Notes under the pieces: model-generated
What the model was told of the DNA's origin: nothing
The model's input: only the letters and a program-made list of their open reading frames with translations
The model's database searches: none
Assembly (NCBI GenBank): GCA_905178155.1
Contig: CAJINV010000003.1
Coordinates: 10,793,367-10,857,366 of the forward strand
Direction: 5' to 3'
Length of the DNA: 64,000 nt
Origin: Amoebophrya sp. A120
Taxonomy: Eukaryota > Sar > Dinophyceae > Syndiniales > Amoebophryaceae
Part shown: positions 48,901 to 58,338 of the stretch, one piece after another
How positions within the stretch are numbered: the stretch's first letter is position 1
How the letters are laid out: each line of letters starts with the position of its first letter
Position numbers and translations under genes: made by a program

Positions 48901-51900
48901 TCGTAGTTCTAGTTTCGCAGATTTCAATTCCACGCAAATAAAAAAGTGCTACACGAGGAGAAAAAGTTTCCGCACGACGGTATTATGGACTTGAGTATTC
49001 TGCGTTCTGTATTTCGTCGGGCATAATGTTATGCACGACTTGTAGATCATTGTGATTATAATCATAGTGATTCAGGTGGTTTGATATTGAAGATAGATAT
49101 GAAGAATATAGGAGAAGTACTCCTGCCGTGCACAGCTAGAGAACTTGAGCTAAGAAGTACCACTTCTCAAGGAGGTGGTCCACTGCAGCCTCCGAAAGTG
49201 CGGAAAGCATGTAAAAAAACTTTTACTACAGTGAGCGAGAATAAGGCGCATTGCCAGGAGTTGGAAGAGAGATGCGCGGAGTCGGTTGCGGAAATTAACA
49301 AGGGCAACAGCATTATCCTCAAGTTGCAGACGCAGGTGAAAAATCTGAAGTCGAAGCTTCGCGTCAAGGCGGTGGCACTGCAGCAGCAGGAGAAGACCAT
49401 AAGTGACCTGTATCAAATTGAAAAATGCCCCGAACCCCAGAAAATTCAAATATTCGCGTTGCAAAGTTTCCAAATAGAAACTTGGGCCTTTTTGCAACAC
49501 AAAGTTTTGCTCTTCTTGTATGAAAACTCGTGACGCTGATACAAGCGAGGTGGAAAGTGTTTCCATAGGGAGCTTTTGCAACGCAAACACTCACGCCGAG
49601 GCATTTTTCATTTTGATAACCTGGAACGAGACAGGCACGCGATGAGTAAAACGGAGGACGTGCGGAAAACGGAAATAACTGACGGTCGCGATCTATGGGA
49701 TTGTCAGGATTGAAATCGACAAGCTTGAAAAATATTGTAACGCATGAATCGCCATGCCGTTGCCGAAACTGGAAGGCGCGGCAGCAGGGGCACTTGTGAG
49801 CCTGTTTTGGGGTGGAAAGTGAGCTGCTAAAGTCGCGCGACAGACACAGAGGACGCCACTTTTGCCCAAACAGCATGACGAACAGGATTCCTGTGCTTGG
49901 AAAATTTGTCATGCACTCCTTGGAAATTGGCATTGGGCTTCCAACTGGCATCGATTTCGTGCATAGCAAATTCTGCAACTTTGTCGATTCCGATCCTGAC
50001 GCTTCCATACAATCGCGAAGCACGTAATACCAGTGTTTGTTATAAGAGCGAAATAAAAGCTGATACCGCTACTGGGTAGCCGTACTATCTTGAAGCTTTT
50101 TCGCTCACGTTACTGCGACTTCTTTGCTGCAGCTTTTGCATTACCGCAGATGAAATGCTGTACTCTCGTATCAGGCATCAATGCTGCAGCATGTCTTAAA
50201 GTACGTTCTGACATACTTTTTGAGGAATCAAATGCACTACATTCTCGCTGCGTTATGAGTACTACAAACTGTCCACCACTTCTCCTTGTCAGCTACTCTT
50301 TTTGATTTATAGTCGCTGTGCTCTGAGTACTTCGTGTACGAAAGAGATACGATGCCTTTGCGTCAGGCTTCTGTGCTGCGGATGTTGGTTTAAAATAAAT
50401 GTTCATTATCTTCGAACGGCTGGCGAGCCTGTGAGTCCAGGCAGAGAGAAGATAAGGGTAGGTAATTTGATAGGTATGCGAGGGTCGGGCCCCTTCTCCT
50501 CATTGCTCTACTATGTATCTGCTTGGCTAAAAATGGGCAAGCGCCCCGTCCCGGCTAGACGCCGCCCGATTCGATCGCGCGATCGAAATTTGCGCTTCTT
50601 CCTCTTGACGTTTTCAGCAAGCGCTGAACAGAGTCAGGGGAGCGCAGTAGCAATTAGAAAAGCCAAGTGCTGGCGGGTACTGCCGCGGCCAGCTTGCATC
50701 CGCTTTCCGAACTGGGGAGCGAGTGCAGATCCTCGATCGGGGACTGAGCACGAGGTGTGCGACTGCAGATCCCTGCGCGAGGCGTAACGCCCAGAAATCT
50801 ACGTAGCTGCATCGCAGCTCCTTCTGCCGACAAGAGTCGGCGCCCGCGTACTCGCGACGCCCGGGGCCGGGGGTCGCTCGCCCGTGAATCATCGCGCGCG
50901 CGCATGTTCCGGGAGAAAATGCACCGCGTGCTTCTGGTTGAATGAAGCACCGCTTGGACGGGCTGAGTGGCCCTCGCTTTCAGTAAGAGCAGCGCACAGC
51001 GCAGCCGTGGAGCCAGCCTCGCTCCAGCGCGCCCGGCGGCAAGCGTAGACGCTAAAAGGCCGGGGCCGCCGCGCCTGCTCTAGGTAGGAAAGAGGCCAGG
51101 CGGCCGATTCTATGGGGAGCTTGCCTGACTACAGGCGGAGGCATCACGTCGGTCGCTGCGCAAATGCTTTGTTGCGCGCTGCAGGGGCTTGTGTTGCCGA
51201 AGCCAGGCCCCACTCAAGGCCAAGCGCCGAATACGACGAGGGACCGCGCGCGAGGCCGCTAGCTACTCCGGCCGGAGGGTGCTTCCATCCAGAGGCGCGC
51301 GCCTCTCGTAACCCGCGAAAACGCGGCGCAAGTACATCACGCAGTGGCACGCCACTACAAAAGCCCTCATGTGGCTAACCTCTACGGAATGGGCGCCCCC
51401 GCATTGGGGGGCCGCCCGGCAGTCGCCTGCCTGCGAATTCGGACAGACTCGCTGCGCGATGAGAACCGCGCTCGGGGTCTTGTCGCCGCACTCATGAGTG
51501 CGGGCGAGCGCCCCACCCCCATTCACCCTCCCTTATCTAGTATTGGGCCTCAGAAGGGAAAACCCTCCGGCGGAGTGGGGGGGCATGCTCCCTCGTTCAG
51601 GACGCAGCTTGGTCCGTGTTGGCAATGGGGACAAGTGATGTGCACGACCCTTCCTGCGATGGGAGTGGTATCAGGATCGTGCATACTCGCTGGTAGGCTT
51701 TGCCTACCCTCTTCCCCATCGCTGTCAGAGTATGCGCCCTGCCGCCATGACAGGACGGCGCGAGACATGTGATACAAATTACGTACTATTGATGATCATG
51801 ATGTGAAAAGCAAAAAAACACGATCAGGACTGCAAACGGAAGTGGATCAGTACCGAGAAAAACTGAACGAGGCCCACTCCCTGATCGCTATCCACTGCAA

Positions 51901-53374
51901 AACTAGTATCGTACTTGTACTTACAAATTTCCATTGCAAGTGGTAGTCTAATATAATGCATGACAAGTTTGTATGTGTTAGCGTTTTCATACATAAATAA
52001 AAAAAGTCAGCACTTTATTTGCAATTTTCAGTTTATTTCTTTTCCAACTTGAGAAAATGCCTAATGGCCAATGCAGTCTCTACTAGTACGATACTTTTAG
52101 AATGCATAATGGCTTCGAATCAGCAAGTCATCGAATACCTGAACAAACAGCTTACGGAACGAGATCTGAAAACTTTCGCGCCACTAAGTATCTAGTTTGT
52201 TGCAGGCTCGATATTGGTGACCTATTGCACGCTCCCCCCCAGTGCAGTTTGATGATGAAACTGATGGTAGTGAGAGCGTGATGCGTTACCGCTTGTGCGG
52301 CTCGGCCAAAATATAAAATTGTGAATTGATCTGCAGGTACTGTTATCTACCGTACACATTTTCCTGCACACGTACCGATGCAACAAGTAAAATTTCAGCA
52401 TACCATTCTTTTTTCAACCCTGGTGCTGCTCGGCATCTAACTTTGTGATGCATTTTGTCCGTGCGCAGGAAATTTGTACTGCATAACTCTTAGCCTGCCC
52501 ATAAGAGACACACGGAGTACTCGCGGTGCTATCGAAACTGCGTCTCAAGCTTCCGCAGCCCCACCAATGAGTATCCCAAGGAAAAACGTCCTCACCTTAT
52601 ATTTTTATATTGTCATGTAGATCTTCATGATCATGCCTACTAGGCATGAAGATCGTGCTGGTTCATCTGGCATGACGAACTCCCAGACCGCGTCAGAATA
52701 TGCTCCTGATGGGGCTACTTATCTTACGGCAGTGTATGAATGTAGGCCGGCTGCACTAGTAGCTAAAAATGGCTACACTGCGAGCCCAAGCTTGCCACGT
52801 GCATGCACTTGATGCGCAGTCTCAGTCTGTTTATGTCCTGAGCAACAGCCGAAAACTAACCTTGGTGACACTCCCAGCTTCCCTTGACTCTGGGATGGGG
52901 ACGTTTTTACTCACGACAGTGAGCACTGTGGCACTAGTCCAGCCGTCTCCAGGAGCTGCCTCGACAGCCGTACCGGGCACCACGCAATCTGAGGCTATGC
53001 AGTGCAGGCATTTCTGGGTCTGGGAATAAGTTGCAACTTGTGGCGCTTCTATCGCTTTCCTGTAATGCATAATCTTATCAATATCAATAGCTCAGTGCAA
53101 AAGCGCAGCTTCCTGTTCATGCGAATAAAAGGCAGGAGTTTGTCCTGCCCGCTAGAAACGCGACGATAGGTTTGCAAATACTTGTCATGTTGCTTGGCTG
53201 CACAAGCACATCGAAAAGCTGCAATCTCTTCCAATACAGCCTCACAAGGTTCCAGACCCAAACGCATTTGTAGTTGATTGCGGCTGAGGCGCGTCAGAAG
53301 CGCATTGAAGCACTACTCCAATCACGGGGAGTGCCGCTCGTCGGCCCTGTGCGCTACCAACGCCCGGAAAACTG
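42904..53374 (+). CDS. SAS6: Spindle assembly abnormal protein 6 (centriole cartwheel protein)
   Basis: The N-terminal head is assembled from 42904-43010, 43459-43670 and 43926-44142. It includes LCDLTDTSDPFFLYSLVLGE, FHALKNEQRLLVDFQQFPSQ, then FSITESNQFRELQHLSLHFR and GNDAAVKEYLAAKL, the SAS-6 fold including the NxF motif used in ring dimerisation. A long coiled-coil rod follows: about 44448-44729, 48157-48328, 48673-48830, 49232-49410, 49619-49693, 50010-50023, 51828-51888 and 52109 to about 52195. The conserved end-of-rod motif SNQQVIEYLNKQL falls at about 52113. The last exon, about 53278-53374, ends PVRYQRPEN. SAS-6 sets ninefold symmetry of centrioles and basal bodies, so the cell makes flagella. 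Introns are very large for this window, one holding a 3-kb element, one a 1.3-kb GC-rich insert and several introners. Junctions across elements are frame-consistent. The first exon start is the most uncertain point. Confidence 0.92.
44143..44447. mobile_element. Introner-like element, family B (copy 4, eroded)
   Basis: The left end TATGAGAGTACACAACCACT matches family B. The right end, reverse-complemented, contains ATGACAGCGCACAACCCCCC, including a run of G (44422-44433). A target duplication is not clear. It separates the SAS-6 head exon (…LAAKLP) from the first rod exon (YDYMGQCQDLQ). Confidence 0.65.
45024..45632. repeat. Satellite block 1: GGACATGAGACATGAGACACGG array
   Basis: Alternating units of GGACATGAGACATGAGACA and its near complement TGTCCCATGTCTCGTGTC, with CATCGCCGTGTC spacers, give period about 60-80 bp and pervasive hairpin potential. 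Open frames on both strands only reflect the repeat (MSHVSC and GHETWDM phrases). Confidence 0.9.
45640..46560. repeat. Satellite block 2: 155-bp GC-rich tandem repeat
   Basis: The unit contains AGCGGCGGCACGAG, CCTCCGAGTCAGGGGCGG and CACGATGCGCCAGCGGCTCG. The last phrase recurs near 45847, 46007, 46162 and 46317, with 155 bp between the final pair. The copies are very similar. A 313-codon open frame across it is a consequence of the repeat, not a gene. Confidence 0.9.
46620..47800. repeat. Satellite block 3: ~105-120-bp tandem repeat
   Basis: The unit contains ATGTCCCATGTCTCATGTC, TTCCGG(T/C)CTGGACCAGAGTC, GGCCGCGGATGGCCATGTCTC and GGGACACGAGACATGAGACA. Around nine copies occur, with the central ones nearly identical. 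Each unit is self-complementary in part. Confidence 0.9.
48329..48672. mobile_element. Introner-like element, family E (copy 2)
   Basis: Ends TATCCTCAATAACGACCCCC and, reverse-complemented, TATCTAGTGGAAAAACGTCC, then CCACCCC; these resemble copy 1 of family E. The flanking duplication CGAGA is perfect (48324-48328, 48673-48677). Exact removal reads CRSLEKVKFQQEKD in the SAS-6 rod. 344 bp. Confidence 0.85.
49411..49618. mobile_element. Introner-like element, family D (copy 1)
   Basis: Ends TATCAAATTGAAAAATGCCC and, reverse-complemented, TATCAAAATGAAAAATGCCT. The flanking duplication ACCTG is perfect (49406-49410, 49619-49623). Exact removal reads KTISDLERDRHAM. A GT-AG alternative (GTATCAAA to the AG of GAGACAG) also keeps frame. 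208 bp. Confidence 0.9.
49694..50009. mobile_element. Introner-like element, family A (copy 4)
   Basis: The left end TATGGGATTGTCAGGATTGA and the right end, reverse-complemented TATGGAAGCGTCAGGATCGG, are flanked by CGATC (49689-49693) and CAATC (50010-50014), 4 of 5 matching. Exact removal reads EITDGRDREA before the next donor (CAC|gtaata). 316 bp. Confidence 0.85.
50440..51775. other. GC-rich insert within a SAS-6 intron, origin unknown
   Basis: Inside the GT-AG intron 50024-51827, composition jumps from AT-rich to strongly GC-rich between about 50440 and 51775 and then drops back. It contains short self-complementary blocks (TGGTAGGCTTTGCCTACC at about 51690, GAGGCGCGCGCCTC at about 51291) and a 142-codon open frame (51344-51772) of proline/glycine-rich low coding quality. 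It looks inserted, but I see neither terminal repeats nor a target duplication. Retroelement remnant or foreign DNA are both possible. Confidence 0.5.
51889..52108. mobile_element. Introner-like element, family G (copy 2)
   Basis: Ends TATCCACTGCAAAACTAGTA and, reverse-complemented, TATGCATTCTAAAAGTATCG; both continue into GTATCGTACT. Flanks ATCGC (51884-51888) and ATGGC (52109-52113) match 4 of 5. Exact removal reads NEAHSLIASNQQVIEYLNKQ, restoring the conserved SAS-6 motif. 220 bp. Confidence 0.88.
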
Positions 53375-54334
53375 ATAAAAGTGATGTTTAGCACCGGACT
53401 GCACTACTACTTGCTGTATTGTGGCCAAGCAGATGGTTCTACTTTGGCTGTAGCAAAGTCTACGCCGAAAACGAGAGCTATGCTCGATGACACAAGTACC
53501 TGTTTAATGTTTGAATTATATATTATCAGAACCTACGCGTACCCACTAACCATGGGAACAAAGAGTAGACAAACCACAAATCTGTCGATGTTTACAATCA
53601 GTCAATTTCTATCTCAACCTAGTACAACAGCCGAAGAAGTAGGTTCTACTCTATGGAAAATATCGTTTGGGAAATAGATTACAAGCTTCGTCGTGTTTCT
53701 TTGGCATTCGTGACCGTTGCGGTGGTGTTAAGTAGTGAAGCTGGTTTAGACCTCCAACCAATATGATTGAAAGAACCTGCGCACTCCGCGACAGGAAACT
53801 TGTGTGCCTGCGGTCAATGGTTTCGGCGCACCGAGCACAACGTGTTAGTATTGGTTTTTCTCGATAAACCTAAGTGTTGGCCTAAGTGAGTCCTAAGTAA
53901 AACCGAAGTAATCCCTAAGTCTTTTCCCGGACTCGTGGCCGACGCAGAACCGCGGGAAAGTGGACCGGAAGAGGGTTCCAGCGGAAAGGAAAATCCCGCG
54001 GAAGCAAAACAAGTTGGGGCGTATCGGCGCGGTGCAGGTACGTTCCGGCGGGCAAGATTAGTGGGACCGGCTTAGAGGGAAAAAATGACCAGCGGCGTCC
54101 TGTTTGGCCGCGCAAAGCAGGGAAAAATGCCGCGGGGACATAAAAAGAAAGAGCCAGGGCACGAAAAAACTCGCGAAACTAGCCAAAAACCAAAAGGCGC
54201 GCGCAGCGTGGAGGGTGCTCCGCCCGGCTTTGCGGGCGACCGTCGGAGCTTGTGGATGCGCCGCGCGCTGCCCCGCCGGCGCCCCCGGCGCTTTCCGCCT
54301 GGAAGCCATTCTGTGGCGCTTTTTTGTGTCGAAA
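53375..54334. other. Intergenic; contains a fragment shared with the large palindrome
   Basis: No supported gene. At 53813-53847 the 35-base phrase beginning GCGGTCAATGGTTTCGGCGC is also found inside both arms of the palindrome (57284-57318 on the same strand), so part of that sequence exists as a separate, truncated copy. Confidence 0.6.
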
Positions 54335-54345
54335 ATAGCAAAAAA

Positions 54346-54500
54346 GGTCGCAAACTAAAGAAAAAAGCTCGCAAACTGAAGAAAAAAGGACGCAAACTGA
54401 AGAAAAAAAGTCGCAAACTGAAGAAGAAAAGCCACAAATTGCAGAAAAAATGTCGCAAATTGAAGAAAAAAGGTCGCAAACTGAAGAAAAAAAGGCGGTA
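54346..54500 (+). repeat. 21-bp tandem repeat encoding RKLKKK(G/S) heptads
   Basis: About seven copies of CGCAAACTGAAGAAAAAAGGT-like units. It lies within a 138-codon open frame (54085-54501) with a strongly basic product. A second GC-rich microrepeat (CGCGGACGCCGGGAGCC) follows at about 54555-54640. I treat it as satellite-like sequence, though an expressed basic protein cannot be excluded. Confidence 0.75.
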
Positions 54501-55110
54501 GCGGATGGGCGCAAGGTGCGGGGGCGCTTGCCGGGCGGCCTCGACAAGAGCCCGCGGACGCCGGGAGCCGTTTGACCCGCGGACGCCGGGAGCCCGCGGA
54601 CGCCGGGAGCCGTTCGACAAGAGCCCGCGGACGCCCGGCGCGGCGGGCGTCGCGGGAGGGGCGGGCAGCCGTTTGACCGTCCGGGGCCCCGGTGGGCTAG
54701 GTTTTGCATGTGGCCAGTTGCTTTGTTTTCTTTTTTTTGTTTTGCGATTTTTTTTCGCGTTTTGTCGCTTTTTTTGCCGTGTTTGGCATATTTTCTTCGT
54801 GTTTTTCCGGTTTTCATTCGAGCTGGCCTCCCCCTCAGCCAATGTATGTATGGCAGGCGAACTTGTTCTCCAACAATTGGCGGGAGAAAACTCGACCGGG
54901 AACCGGGAGAACACAAAAAAAAAAAGCAGCAAAACGCGAAAAAAAGCGGCAAAACGCAAAAAAAGGCAAATGCCCAGGGCCGGGCTTTCTCTCAGCACGC
55001 AGTTGCGACGGGGCCGCTTCTGTTTTTCTTCCGCGAACGGGCCCTGGAGCCTTTCCAACTTTCCCAAGCAAGAGGAAAAGTCGCAAAAGCTTCAGCTTCC
55101 GTTCGTGGGG

Positions 55111-55200
55111 GAAAGAACAAAATGGCTGCGGCCGTAGTGCCAACTTGTAAGCGCTGGGTGCCACACGACGGCACTACGTGGGCAGCCATTTTGTTCTTTC
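55111..55200. repeat. Inverted repeat, ~31-bp arms
   Basis: GAAAGAACAAAATGGCTGCG…GTAGTGCC (55111-55141) is mirrored by GGCACTAC…GCAGCCATTTTGTTCTTTC (55170-55200) with a 28-bp loop. Weaker symmetry extends outward into CTTTTGC on both sides. Confidence 0.8.
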
Positions 55201-55353
55201 TCCCGCAAGGAGGGGCTGGGGCTTTTGCAAATTTTCCAAAAGCAAGAGTAGCAAACGGCCCCGCTCTTCTCTAGTGCAAACGCCGCGCAAAGAATCGCAT
55301 CGATCGCGCGGCGTCTCTTTTCGTTCTTTGCCCCGCTATGTCGCTATGTCGCT

Positions 55354-57464
55354 AAATCATCGAACTCAACATATTATGTTTTACAAAGTAGTGAGGCCGT
55401 CGCGCCGAAAAAAGAATTCAGTAAAACTCTCTAGACAATTTAAGCGAAAAGAGAGGGCAGGAGAGGCTCATCCTAATATACGTCGCGCCGTGCGCAGCAC
55501 GTTGTGCTCGGTGCGCCGAAACCATTGACCGCGAGAATGACAGCTGCCTCCCCATTGCCAGCGACCGGACCCCGGGGGCCCGGCGCAAAAACGGCAAACG
55601 CCCAAAATCGGGCGTGCCTGCGAAAGTGTATGCTTACGAAACGCCGCGGCAATTTGGAGTAAGCATTGACTGCACGAGGGCCCGCGCGGCCCCGTGGTTT
55701 CATGCGGGAAAAGGGGCACCGGCACCGCGGGACCGGCCGCTTGGTTGGGGCGGTCCGCGGAAGAGTTGTGTTTCCACCCTACACCACAACGCTTCCCGGA
55801 ATCCGGTCGCGTTTGAGGGTAAAAAGGTAAAAAGAAGCTGCACAACGGCCAAGGATCTGGCAGAAAAAAGACAACCCACTGGTCGTGCGTAACCTAATGC
55901 AGCATGGTATGGCTGCGAGGGAAATTCGCACGCAGCGATACCATGCAGCATAACCTCACGCCCGATGTTATCGGGAGTGCGGATATTGCTGCTTGGGGAT
56001 AGCATCGCGCAAAAGGTTACGCCCGACGGTGTGCAGCGGCTGCGGCAGCCGCTTGTGGCGAAAGAGGGGATTTGTAATGCGGAGAAGAGCCCGGGTTGCG
56101 GAGAACCCGAGGCTCCGCGCTTTCCCCTTTCCCCATTTTACCCACAACCCGAGCCCCGAGCTCTGGGGAGCCCCGCACTCCGCATTTGTAATGCGGAGAG
56201 CCCGACCTTTCCGCCCATTGCATTTGTAATGCGGAGAGCCCGGCCTTTGAAAGGTCGGGCTCTCCGCATTACAAATGCAATGGCTATGGGCACCTTTCCG
56301 CACTTGCAATGCGGAAAGTTCACCTTTCCGCATTTGTAATGCGGAGAACAAAATTGGAAAACCAGCCGGATGCAGATGCAGCTTTTCTCCCCGCAGGAGA
56401 AAAGCCGCATCACAAATTCGCAAACTCCGCTTCCTCCGGTTGGAGAAAGTGAAAGACCGCACCTCCGGTTCTCCGCATTACAAATGCGGAAAGGTGAACT
56501 TTCCGCATTGCAAGTGCGGAAAGGTGCCCATAGCCATTGCATTTGTAATGCGGAGAGCCCGACCTTTCAAAGGCCGGGCTCTCCGCATTACAAATGCAAT
56601 GGGCGGAAAGGTCGGGCTCTCCGCATTACAAATGCGGAGTGCGGGGCTCCCCAGAGCTCGGGGCTCGGGTTGTGGGTAAAATGGGGAAAGGGGAAAGCGC
56701 GGAGCCTCGGGTTCTCCGCAACCCGGGCTCTTCTCCGCATTACAAATCCCCTCTTTCGCCACAAGCGGCTGCCGCAGCCGCTGCACACCGTCGGGCGTAA
56801 CCTTTTGCGCGATGCTATCCCCAAGCAGCAATATCCGCACTCCCGATAACATCGGGCGTGAGGTTATGCTGCATGGTATCGCTGCGTGCGAATTTCCCTC
56901 GCAGCCATACCATGCTGCATTAGGTTACGCACGACCAGTGGGTTGTCTTTTTTCTGCCAGATCCTTGGCCGTTGTGCAGCTTCTTTTTACCTTTTTACCC
57001 TCAAACGCGACCGGATTCCGGGAAGCGTTGTGGTGTAGGGTGGAAACACAACTCTTCCGCGGACCGCCCCAACCAAGCGGCCGGTCCCGCGGTGCCGGTG
57101 CCCCTTTTCCCGCATGAAACCACGGGGCCGCGCGGGCCCTCGTGCAGTCAATGCTTACTCCAAATTGCCGCGGCGTTTCGTAAGCATACACTTTCGCAGG
57201 CACGCCCGATTTTGGGCGTTTGCCGTTTTTGCGCCGGGCCCCCGGGGTCCGGTCGCTGGCAATGGGGAGGCAGCTGTCATTCTCGCGGTCAATGGTTTCG
57301 GCGCACCGAGCACAACGTGCTGCGCACGGCGCGACGTATATTAGGATGAGCCTCTCCTGCCCTCTCTTTTCGCTTAAATTGTCTAGAGAGTTTTACTGAA
57401 TTCTTTTTTCGGCGCGACGGCCTCACTACTTTTGTAAAACATAATATGTTGAGTTCGATGATTT
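55354..57464. mobile_element. 2.1-kb palindrome with ~1-kb arms (giant fold-back element)
   Basis: Arms 55354-56349 and 56468-57464 are reverse complements, apart from a one-base length difference in an A run near the outer end. The 118-bp spacer 56350-56467 contains its own small hairpin (GCAGCTTTTCTCCCCGCAGG against its complement). Every open frame in one arm has an identical twin on the opposite strand in the other. Within the arms, GCATTTGTAATGCGGAGA phrases recur in both orientations. No target duplication or conserved coding sequence is seen. Confidence 0.9.
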
Positions 57465-57591
57465 TTTAGTTTATTGAAGTCCTGGTGACTTATCCTTTTT
57501 CTATCACTATTTCATTTTCAACGACCATCTATTTCGTGTCTATGCGGGCTTTCAGTCTCAGGACAGTCTGCTACAGGCACCTCGGGGCACT

Positions 57592-58191
57592 ATGGCACGC
57601 TCATTCCAAAGAGGAGCGGAGTCACTTTGTCGCCGTGTGTCGGTTTTATTTCAGATTGATTCGGTGTTGGTTGTAATGAGGGCCAGGATATCACTTGCAC
57701 CTGACTTCGTACTTCTTTACCCTTTCGCGGCCAAAGCGTCTGGGAATCGCTACCGCTACTTGAATAGCAAGGAAACAGCAACTGACGATGCATTGATTTC
57801 GTACTTCGCCCTCGATGATTTTTTTGGTTTTATTTGTTTTACGAGTTGTACTGCAGATGAAAGCGATCATTTCATTCTCTCCATGTCCATCGACCCCCCC
57901 CCGAATATCGTGCGTATGATGCGGAGCTACAGGAGAAAATTATTTCCTGGGGGGTTGAGTACTTGAAACATAGTACATTGTGTCGATCATCCAGCATTTG
58001 GCGGGTCCTCACAAGGGCCGCTTCACGGGTTGTTCCACCTTGATGCAAATTTTCCATTGAGAATTCAAATCAGCTCATCTTCAGAGCTCGTGGTCAAAAA
58101 GAAAGCATTTGCCAAGGTAGGAGACACGAGCGGCTCGGGAAATAGTACGAGTGAACCGCAGAGAGCACCAGTCCCTGCGACTTCTACGTGA
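57592..58191 (+). pseudogene. Coding-like stretch with two frame changes, unrecognised
   Basis: A frame from 57592 reaches DESDHFILSMSIDPPP at a run of nine C (57894-57902). The coding-like reading then continues in another frame (EYRAYDAELQEKIISWGVEY). Near 57975 it changes again to HPAFGGSSQGPLHGLFHLDA and runs to TGA 58191 (ending PQRAPVPATST). The three pieces together look like one protein, so either there are small indels (homopolymer errors or real decay) or an unseen short intron. No family is recognised. Confidence 0.4.
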
Positions 58192-58338
58192 CACAGCGAG
58201 CACACTATCAATCGTCAAATGCTGGAGCGTAGCAGTGCCTACTAGTGTAAAAATAAATATAAAGAACTCTCCTATAAACAAGGAAAAGAAAGACATTTCT
58301 TCATCTGTTTCTTTCACTCCATCGAGGCCAAATAGAGT

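Noticed and set aside
49411-49533. C-terminal extension of the SAS-6 exon frame into YQIEKCPEPQKIQIFALQSF
   Set aside because: This is the left end of introner D read through; the conserved rod continues after the element.
54072-55274. Open frames of 331 (minus), 257 (minus), 210 (plus) and 188 (plus) codons
   Set aside because: Low-complexity A/T-homopolymer and GC-repeat translation; several frames are open at once on both strands.
55700-57349. Pairs of identical open frames on opposite strands (up to 164 codons)
   Set aside because: They are mirror images created by the palindrome. None shows domain motifs, splice signals or coding bias.
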